DNA from: CAG-791 sp002392385
GTDB taxonomy: Bacteria; Bacillota; Clostridia; Lachnospirales; Lachnospiraceae
DNA length: 64,000 nt
Direction: 5' to 3'
NCBI GenBank assembly: GCA_946616295.1
Contig: CAMOIU010000001.1
Location: 56,476 to 120,475 of the forward strand
The notes under the pieces were generated by a model, which worked only from the letters and a program-made list of their open reading frames with translations, was not told where the DNA came from and ran no database searches. The translations under genes and the position numbers were made by a program. Below, piece after piece: positions 58,009-64,000 of this stretch (its first letter is position 1; every line of letters starts with the position of its first letter).

Positions 58009-60279
58009 ATGGAAGAGTTCAGGGGATACGTAGAGAATATTATTTACCGCAGCGAGGAGACCGCCTATACGGTGTTCGAGCTGAACGCTGCCGGGGAGAC
58101 CGTCACCTGCACGGGGACCGTGGCGGCCATCAGCGAGGGGGAGAGCTGCCGGGTGACCGGGAGCTACGTGGAGCATGCCGTTTACGGGCAGCAGCTCAAG
58201 CTGGATTCCTATGAGGCAGTGGCACCGGAGACGGAGGAGGCTATGCTCCGCTACCTGTCCTCCGGCGCCATCAAGGGGATCGGAGCGGCCCTGGCGGCGC
58301 GGATCATCCGCAGATTCGGCAGCGACACCATGCGGATCATCGACGAGGAGCCGGAAAGGCTGGCCGAGGTCAAGGGCATCAGCGCCCGGGGCGCCCGGGA
58401 GATCGCGGCCCAGGCCCAGGACAAAAGGGACCTCCGGGACGCCATGATGTTCCTGCAGCAGTACGGGATCACCAACACCATGGCCATCCGGATCTGGAAG
58501 ACCTACGGCATGGGCATCTACGGGATCCTCAAGGAGAACCCCTACCGGCTGGCTGAGGACGTGCGGGGGATCGGTTTTGCCACGGCGGACCTGATCGCCT
58601 CCCGGGTGGGGATCCGGGCGGACTCCGACTTCCGGATCCGGAGCGGTCTGCTCTACATCCTCTCGGAGGCCGCGGGGGAGGGACACAGCTACCTGCCCGC
58701 GGAGGAGGTCGTGAGACGGGCCCGCCGTCTCCTCCAGGTGGAGGAGGACCAGATCCTCCTGCAGATGGACAACCTGCTGGTGGAGAGAGAGCTGATCTCC
58801 AGGGGAACGGAGCCGCGGCAGATCTACAGCCCCCGCGCCTTCCGGGAGGAGCAGCAGATCGCCCGGATGCTGCTGGAACTGGATGCGGACAGGCCCAGGG
58901 ACACCAATATGCGCGATCCGGAAGCGGTCATCCGCCGGATCGAGGAGAGAGAAGGGCTGGAGCTGGACGATCTGCAGCGGGAAGCCGTGCTGCAGGCCGT
59001 CAGCCGCACGGTCCTGCTGCTGTCGGGCGGACCGGGCACCGGCAAGACCACGACGATCAATACCATCATCCGCATGCTGCGGGAGGCGGACCTCACCGTC
59101 CTGCTGGCGGCGCCCACGGGACGGGCGGCCAGGAGGATGACGGAGGCAACCGGTTATCCCGCCATGACCATTCACCGCCTTCTGGGCGTGCGGGGCCTGC
59201 CCGCGGAGAACGGAGGGGGCGACGGGGGCACCTTCGAGAAGGACCGGGACAACCCCCTGGAGACGGACGCCCTGATCATCGACGAGATGAGCATGGTGGA
59301 TACCCACCTCTTCTATTCGCTCCTCAAGGCTGTCCTCCCCGGGACCCGGCTGATCCTGGTGGGAGACGTGGACCAGCTGCCCAGCGTGGGGCCGGGCAGG
59401 GTGCTGCAGGATCTGATGGAGAGCGGGGCCTTCCGCACCATACGGCTCAAAAAGATCTTCCGGCAGGCCCTGGAGAGCGACATCGTCGTGAACGCCCACC
59501 GGATCCTGGAAGGAGAGATGCTGAGCCTGGACAATCAGAGCAGGGATTTCTTCTTTTTAGAGAGGGACCAGGTGCCGGTGATCTACAAGCACACCGTGGA
59601 TCTGCTGCAGGGCAGGCTTCCGAAGTACGCCCGCTGCAATCCCTGGGAGGTCCAGGTCCTGACGCCCATGCGCAAGGGCAATCTGGGCGTCAACCGTCTC
59701 AACGAGGTCCTGCAGTCCGTCCTGAATCCGCCCTCGCCCGACCGCAGGGAGTATACCCGGCAGGAGGTGACCTTCCGGGAGGGCGACAAGGTCATGCAGA
59801 CCAGAAACAATTACCAGATCGCCTGGGAGGTCCGGGGCAATTTCGGCATCCCCGTGGAGCAGGGGACGGGCATCTTCAACGGCGATTTCGGCCGTGTGGA
59901 GGAGATCGATCCCCACGCGCGGACCATGACCGTGCGGTTCGATGAGGAGAGAATGGTCACCTATCCCTTCTCGGAGCTGGAGGACTTGGAGCTGGCCTAC
60001 GCCGTGACGGTGCACAAGTCCCAGGGATCGGAGTATCCGGCGGTGATCCTGCCGCTTCTGTCCGGCCCGTCGGGACTTTTCAACCGCAATCTTCTGTACA
60101 CGGCGGTGACCCGGGCCAGGAACTGCGTGGTGATTCTGGGCAGCAGGGAGGCCGTGCGGGATATGATCGCCAACACCCGGCAGAGCCTGCGCTATACAGG
60201 ACTGAGAGACAGGATCGAAGAGATCAGGAGGAGAGCCTACGGACAGGATATACCCGGAGACATGGGGACGGATCGATAG
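58009..60279 (+). CDS. recD2: RecD2-type ATP-dependent helicase
   Basis: A 756-residue SF1B 5'-3' DNA helicase of the RecD2 type, which lacks a RecBC partner. The N-terminal part contains an OB-like domain and helix-hairpin-helix segments (IKGIGAALAARII), followed by Walker A GGPGTGKTTT (about 342-351), DEMSMVD, and VTVHKSQGSEY in motif VI. It starts on the base after the uvrA stop. RecD2 acts in repair and replication-fork maintenance, which fits the uvrBA neighbours. Confidence 0.93.
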   Translation: MEEFRGYVENIIYRSEETAYTVFELNAAGETVTCTGTVAAISEGESCRVTGSYVEHAVYGQQLKLDSYEAVAPETEEAMLRYLSSGAIKGIGAALAARIIRRFGSDTMRIIDEEPERLAEVKGISARGAREIAAQAQDKRDLRDAMMFLQQYGITNTMAIRIWKTYGMGIYGILKENPYRLAEDVRGIGFATADLIASRVGIRADSDFRIRSGLLYILSEAAGEGHSYLPAEEVVRRARRLLQVEEDQILLQMDNLLVERELISRGTEPRQIYSPRAFREEQQIARMLLELDADRPRDTNMRDPEAVIRRIEEREGLELDDLQREAVLQAVSRTVLLLSGGPGTGKTTTINTIIRMLREADLTVLLAAPTGRAARRMTEATGYPAMTIHRLLGVRGLPAENGGGDGGTFEKDRDNPLETDALIIDEMSMVDTHLFYSLLKAVLPGTRLILVGDVDQLPSVGPGRVLQDLMESGAFRTIRLKKIFRQALESDIVVNAHRILEGEMLSLDNQSRDFFFLERDQVPVIYKHTVDLLQGRLPKYARCNPWEVQVLTPMRKGNLGVNRLNEVLQSVLNPPSPDRREYTRQEVTFREGDKVMQTRNNYQIAWEVRGNFGIPVEQGTGIFNGDFGRVEEIDPHARTMTVRFDEERMVTYPFSELEDLELAYAVTVHKSQGSEYPAVILPLLSGPSGLFNRNLLYTAVTRARNCVVILGSREAVRDMIANTRQSLRYTGLRDRIEEIRRRAYGQDIPGDMGTDR

Positions 60280-60301
60280 AGGGACTGATCCCGGAAGGGG
60301 G

Positions 60302-61072
60302 ATGACTGATCCCGGGAGGGGGATCGGCCGCCTTGCCGCCGGCCTGGGAAGCCGGGCCGTGGACCTTGTGTTCCCCCGCCGGTGTCCCGTCTGCGACCGC
60401 CCGGTCAGACCCTTCGGCGCCCTGATCTGCACGGACTGCGAGACGAGTCTGCGGCCGGTGGGACAGCACACCTGCATGCGCTGCGGCAAGCCGGTGGACC
60501 CGGCCAGGGAGTACTGCGCCGACTGCGTCTCCGGCAGACACGCCTACGACGCGGGGGCGGCCGTCTATACCTTCCGGAGCTGCAGCGGGGCCCTCTACAG
60601 ATTCAAATACCGGCACAGGGAGGAGTACGCGGAGCCCTTCGGCAGAGCCATGGCGGACAGATATCTGGCATGGAGCCGTCAGGGGCCGGCCCTCGTCCGC
60701 CGGCGGCCTCCCCAGCTGCTGGTCCCCGTGCCGTCCTCCCCGGCCAGAGTGCGGCAGAGAGGCTATGACCAGAGCGTCCTGCTGGCCCGCGTCATCTCCC
60801 GGCAGACGGGGATCCCGACGGCGGAGAATGTCCTGGAACGCACCGTAAACACGGCTCTCATGCGGGGCATGACGGTCCGGGAGAGGCAGAAAAATACAGA
60901 AAACGCTTTCCATGTAAAAGGAAATAGTGTAGAATCAAAATCGATTATGCTCATAGACGATATCTATACGACCGGGGCAACCATGGATGCCTGTGCCCGC
61001 GCGCTCAGGAGGGCAGGGGCCGGACCGGTCTATTTCCTTACATTAGCGATTGGAGAACAATCTATATGCTGA
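60302..61072 (+). CDS. ComF family protein
   Basis: A 256-residue ComF-like protein. The N-terminal zinc finger has CPVC, CTDC, CMRC and CADC pairs, and the C-terminal half is a PRTase fold with the PRPP loop LIDDIYTTGATMDAC. In competent bacteria ComF helps single-stranded DNA uptake; in others it may act in DNA metabolism. The start codon lies at the junction of a tandem 21-bp duplication (60283-60303 and 60304-60324) whose first copy supplies the GGAAGGGGG ribosome binding site. Confidence 0.86.
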   Translation: MTDPGRGIGRLAAGLGSRAVDLVFPRRCPVCDRPVRPFGALICTDCETSLRPVGQHTCMRCGKPVDPAREYCADCVSGRHAYDAGAAVYTFRSCSGALYRFKYRHREEYAEPFGRAMADRYLAWSRQGPALVRRRPPQLLVPVPSSPARVRQRGYDQSVLLARVISRQTGIPTAENVLERTVNTALMRGMTVRERQKNTENAFHVKGNSVESKSIMLIDDIYTTGATMDACARALRRAGAGPVYFLTLAIGEQSIC

Positions 61073-61494
61073 AACAGGACAGGATCCGGACGATGACCCG
61101 TCTGGCGATCTATGAAGAGGAACAGATCAGCAGAGACGAGAGAGTCAACGGATATTTCGGGAACGATTATGTGTTCTCGCAGATGGTGGGGTCCTTCATT
61201 TCGGGGACGATCGCTTTCGGCATCGTTTTTGCCGTCTACTGCGGGTATCATTTCGATGCCATGTTCCTGAGACTTTTCGACAACTCCATTCTGGAGATCC
61301 TGAAGCAGTGGGTGCGCTATTACGCGGTCTTTATCGCCGGCTTCTGCGCGCTTACCTTTGTGATCTACCGCGGACGCTTCCGCAGGGCCCAGGGACGGCT
61401 GAAGAAATACCGCCGGGACCTGGAGTACATGGCGGAAGAATATGAGCTGTACGACAAGCAGAAGGAGAGCGGAGCAACGGAGGAGACTGCATGA
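61066..61494 (+). CDS. Two-segment membrane protein upstream of cdaA
   Basis: A 142-residue protein I do not recognise. Two membrane segments (about 44-65 and 85-105) are flanked by charged ends; the C-terminal 35 residues are a basic/acidic helix (RAQGRLKKYRRDLEYMAEEY). It overlaps comF by seven bases and the next gene by four, so it is translated together with the cdaA block. Confidence 0.65.
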   Translation: MLKQDRIRTMTRLAIYEEEQISRDERVNGYFGNDYVFSQMVGSFISGTIAFGIVFAVYCGYHFDAMFLRLFDNSILEILKQWVRYYAVFIAGFCALTFVIYRGRFRRAQGRLKKYRRDLEYMAEEYELYDKQKESGATEETA

Positions 61495-63050
61495 CCACGA
61501 CATTGTATGAGATCCGGGACAGGATCGTAGATGTATACAGAAGCTATGACTATATTTTCAGGCCGGTCTTCCGGTTCCTGCTGGCCTTTCTGCTGCTGGT
61601 GGAGATCAGCCGCGGCATGGGCTTCATGACACGCCTCAACAATTATCTGCTCATCGTGATCATTGCCCTGGCCTGTACCCTGATGCCCATGAGCATGATG
61701 GCGGCCCTGCTGGCGCTGATCATCCTGCTGCATCTCTATTCCCTGTCCATGGAGGCGGCCGCTCTGGGAGCGGCGATCTTCCTGATCGTTTTTCTTGTAT
61801 TCTTCCGGTTCGCGCCTCACAGCGCGGTGATCCTGCTGCTGATGCCCCTGGCGATGACGGTGAATCTTCACTTCGCCGTGCCGCTGGCGGCCGGCCTGCT
61901 CTTCTCTGTGGGCGCCTGTGTGCCTACGGCCCTGGGTGTTATCATCTGGGAGTATCTCCATCTGGTGGTGGAGCACCGCAACTGGCTGCGCGGAGCCGAT
62001 TCCGTGGAACAGCTGCTGAAGAACTTCCGTTTCCTCGTGGACAACATGGTGCACAACCGGTCCATGTGGGTCATCGCGGGCGCCATGGCGGCCACGGTCC
62101 TGGTGGTCTATTTCATCCGCCGGCTGGCGATCACCCATGCCTGGTACATCGCGTCCTGCGCCGGCATCCTCACGGAGCTTCTGATCCTGGTCTACGCCGA
62201 GTACCATTACGGCGTCGAGGCCAATATCGTGCAGAACATCCCCTGGATCCTGCTCTCCCTGCTGATCGCCGTGGTCATCACCTTCTTCGTGAATAATGTG
62301 GACTTCACCCGCATGGAGAATGTGCAGTTCGCGGATGACGATTATTACTACTTCGTAAAAGCCGTTCCCCGCTTCTCCATGGAAGCGCCGGACAGAAAGG
62401 CCAGTGATTTCTATCACGAGCCCGCCGGCCGGGACCTGTTCGCGGAGGCTGACGAGGAGATCAGGCCCGCTGCGGCAGCCAGACCCGCGGCAGAAAAGAG
62501 CCCGGCGCCCGCCGCTAAAGCGGCTGCGCCGGCCGCGGCCAAAGCGCCCGCACCGGCCGCTGAGACAGCGAAGGCTCCCGCGCCCGCTGCGGATGCGTCT
62601 CTCACCACACCTGTTCCTGTCGCGGTCAAAGCCGGCGTACCGGCCCCTGAAGCAGCTGCGGCTGCCACGGAAGCGGCCGTATCTGCCTCTGAAGAGGCGG
62701 CTCAGCCTGCCGCTGAGGCACAGGGCGGTCTGCTGGACCGTGTGAAGAAGTTCCTGGATGACTGGAAACGGCACGGCGCCGGCGCCGTTACGGATGAGCC
62801 GGACCAGCCTGCCGCGGAGCCTGAGGAAGGCGAGGCATCTGCCGCCGAGAAGGCTGAGGAGATCGAGACAGCCCCTGAGGCTGCCGGCGAAGAGGAGGAA
62901 GACCTGCCGGAGATCCGGGAGGATAACGAAGATATCACGGCCGAAGCGGAGGCCCTGTCCAGAGAACTGGCGCAGGAGCTCTCCATGGATGAGGCGGAAG
63001 CTGAGACAGAAGAGGAGGACAAGGCACCGAAGACCGCGGGACAGGCCTGA
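61491..63050 (+). CDS. Polytopic membrane protein with Ala/Pro/Glu-rich tail
   Basis: A 519-residue protein I do not recognise. About eight membrane segments fill residues 25-270, then a linker with DDDYYYF, then a roughly 200-residue low-complexity tail (about 320-519) of Ala, Pro, Lys and Glu that is probably disordered, becoming strongly acidic near the end. It overlaps the preceding gene by four bases and is followed 32 bases later by cdaA. Such tails often tether partners or cross the cell wall, but no function can be assigned. Confidence 0.65.
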   Translation: MTTTLYEIRDRIVDVYRSYDYIFRPVFRFLLAFLLLVEISRGMGFMTRLNNYLLIVIIALACTLMPMSMMAALLALIILLHLYSLSMEAAALGAAIFLIVFLVFFRFAPHSAVILLLMPLAMTVNLHFAVPLAAGLLFSVGACVPTALGVIIWEYLHLVVEHRNWLRGADSVEQLLKNFRFLVDNMVHNRSMWVIAGAMAATVLVVYFIRRLAITHAWYIASCAGILTELLILVYAEYHYGVEANIVQNIPWILLSLLIAVVITFFVNNVDFTRMENVQFADDDYYYFVKAVPRFSMEAPDRKASDFYHEPAGRDLFAEADEEIRPAAAARPAAEKSPAPAAKAAAPAAAKAPAPAAETAKAPAPAADASLTTPVPVAVKAGVPAPEAAAAATEAAVSASEEAAQPAAEAQGGLLDRVKKFLDDWKRHGAGAVTDEPDQPAAEPEEGEASAAEKAEEIETAPEAAGEEEEDLPEIREDNEDITAEAEALSRELAQELSMDEAEAETEEEDKAPKTAGQA

Positions 63051-63082
63051 TCGGAGCTTACAGACAGACGGGACGGTAGGAT

Positions 63083-63979
63083 ATGCAGAACGCGCTGAAT
63101 TATCTCCAGAGATATCTGGGACAACTACATATGCCTGCCGTTCATATGACAGATCTGATCGAGATACTGATCATTTCTTTTCTGGTCTACCATATCCTGG
63201 TCTGGCTGAGAGATACCCGGGCGTGGGCCATGATGAAGGGCCTGATCCTGGTGGGCGTCTTCGTGGTCGTCGCGGCGGCCTTCAACATGACGACCATCCT
63301 CTGGATCGTCCAGAACGTGGCGGGGATCGCTTTCATCGCCATCGTAGTCATACTGCAGCCTGAGCTGCGCAAAGCATTTGAAGAACTGGGCCAGACTGAC
63401 CTGCTCAGTTCTCTTCTGCGTGTAGATCTGACACGGTCGGAGGACGGACTTTTCTCCGACAAGACCCTGCGGGAGATCGTCAGGGCCTGTGAGCAGATGG
63501 CGGAGAACAAGACGGGCGCCCTGATCGTCATTGAACAGAATACGCCCCTGCAGGAGATCGAGAGAACGGGCATCGCCGTCGACGCCATCGTTTCCAGCCA
63601 GCTCCTGATCAATATTTTCGAGAAGAACACGCCGCTTCACGACGGAGCGGTCATCATAAGGGGCAACAGAGTGGTCTCCGCCACCTGCTACCTGCCCCTC
63701 TCCGAGAGCCGCATGGACAAGGATCTCGGGACACGCCACAGGGCGGGCATGGGCATGTCGGAGAACTCGGATGCCCTCACCATCATCGTCTCCGAGGAGA
63801 ACGGACTGGTGAGCCTGGCCTATAAGGGCAATCTCACCCGCAATGTGGACGCGGACCATCTCCGGGCCCGTCTGGTGACCATCCAGAACAAGGAAGAGCT
63901 GTCGGCGGGACGCAGGTCGGTCCTGAGCATTCTGTCCAGGCAGCAGAGACGGAGATCCGAGAGGAGGGAGCAGTCATGA
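63083..63979 (+). CDS. cdaA: Diadenylate cyclase (CdaA/DacA)
   Basis: A 298-residue membrane-bound enzyme that makes cyclic di-AMP from two ATP. There are three N-terminal membrane segments (about 19-36, 46-64, 70-88), a short coiled linker, then the DAC domain with the catalytic DGA at 187-189 and RHR at 218-220 (RHRAGMG), both intact. It is preceded by the two unknown membrane proteins. The following ATG overlaps its stop (ATGA), the usual position of the CdaA regulator. Confidence 0.95.
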   Translation: MQNALNYLQRYLGQLHMPAVHMTDLIEILIISFLVYHILVWLRDTRAWAMMKGLILVGVFVVVAAAFNMTTILWIVQNVAGIAFIAIVVILQPELRKAFEELGQTDLLSSLLRVDLTRSEDGLFSDKTLREIVRACEQMAENKTGALIVIEQNTPLQEIERTGIAVDAIVSSQLLINIFEKNTPLHDGAVIIRGNRVVSATCYLPLSESRMDKDLGTRHRAGMGMSENSDALTIIVSEENGLVSLAYKGNLTRNVDADHLRARLVTIQNKEELSAGRRSVLSILSRQQRRRSERREQS

Positions 63980-64000
63980 AAGAGGAACTACTCCGCTTCC
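63976..64000 (+). CDS. Start of the gene after cdaA (probably YbbR/CdaR-type, 3' partial)
   Basis: Only eight codons are inside the window. The ATG at 63976 overlaps the cdaA stop as ATGA, and GGAGGGAG lies upstream. In many Firmicutes the gene in this position is the YbbR-domain regulator of CdaA (CdaR); that is an expectation from gene order, not visible in these codons. Confidence 0.45.

Overview
The window looks like a chromosomal segment of a Gram-positive, strictly anaerobic member of the Clostridia, most likely Lachnospiraceae-like. The reasons are an indolepyruvate:ferredoxin oxidoreductase, strong AGGAGG-type ribosome binding sites, a CpsB/CpsD-type phosphotyrosine system in the polysaccharide locus, InlB-type and choline-binding-type surface repeats, lipoprotein binding proteins, and a CdaA-type diadenylate cyclase. 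The flanking housekeeping genes strongly prefer G/C at third codon positions. The block from about 3.5 to 29.9 kb is visibly richer in A/T, as expected for an exchangeable surface-polysaccharide locus. Species-level assignment is not possible by eye.

Layout. (1) 1-3.1 kb: iorA (5' truncated), iorB and a LicD-family gene, closed by a terminator. (2) 3.3-29.9 kb: a large polysaccharide locus behind a good sigma-A promoter (TTGACG-17-TAGAAT). It holds a Wzz-like co-polymerase, a tyrosine kinase, a PHP phosphatase, three GT2 and one GT4 glycosyltransferases, a second LicD, a hexapeptide acyltransferase, an Lgt-like membrane protein, a Wzx-type flippase, a Wzy-type polymerase and, last, the initiating sugar-phosphate transferase. 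Two giant secreted proteins sit in the middle (2466 aa with 15 InlB-like repeats; about 1962 aa with an NAGPA-type phosphodiester glycosidase domain). Both end in aromatic cell-wall/choline-binding-like repeats. (3) 30.1-34.3 kb: a TagD-like cytidylyltransferase, rpsF-ssb-rpsR, an N-acetylmuramoyl-alanine amidase, a DUF896 protein and a DUF362 protein. (4) 34.3-45.2 kb: a complete oligopeptide-type ABC transporter operon with a structured 5' leader, a sugar/glycerol-phosphate-type ABC transporter operon, and a lone lipoprotein. (5) 45.2-45.8 kb: a non-coding region between convergent genes with two large hairpins sharing an inverted 19-bp word, on either side of four exact-period 72-bp tandem repeats that each fold into a hairpin. 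(6) 45.8-52.1 kb, minus strand: a four-gene operon of zinc-ribbon protein, TPM-domain protein, a very large MscS-family channel with two extracytoplasmic sensor regions, and a solute-binding lipoprotein with no ABC transporter beside it. (7) 52.4-64 kb: a C39-like protein, uvrB, uvrA, recD2, comF, two membrane proteins, cdaA and the first codons of the next gene, with little or no spacing for most of the run.

How they work together. The polysaccharide locus contains the visible parts of a Wzx/Wzy pathway. Because it also carries LicD, a phosphodiester glycosidase and choline-binding-like anchoring repeats, it suggests a glycan with phosphodiester-linked decorations that also serves as a docking site for the co-encoded surface proteins (inference). 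The minus-strand operon suggests a binding-protein-informed, sensor-equipped mechanosensitive channel (inference). The uvrBA/recD2/cdaA run joins DNA repair genes with c-di-AMP synthesis in an apparently co-transcribed block.
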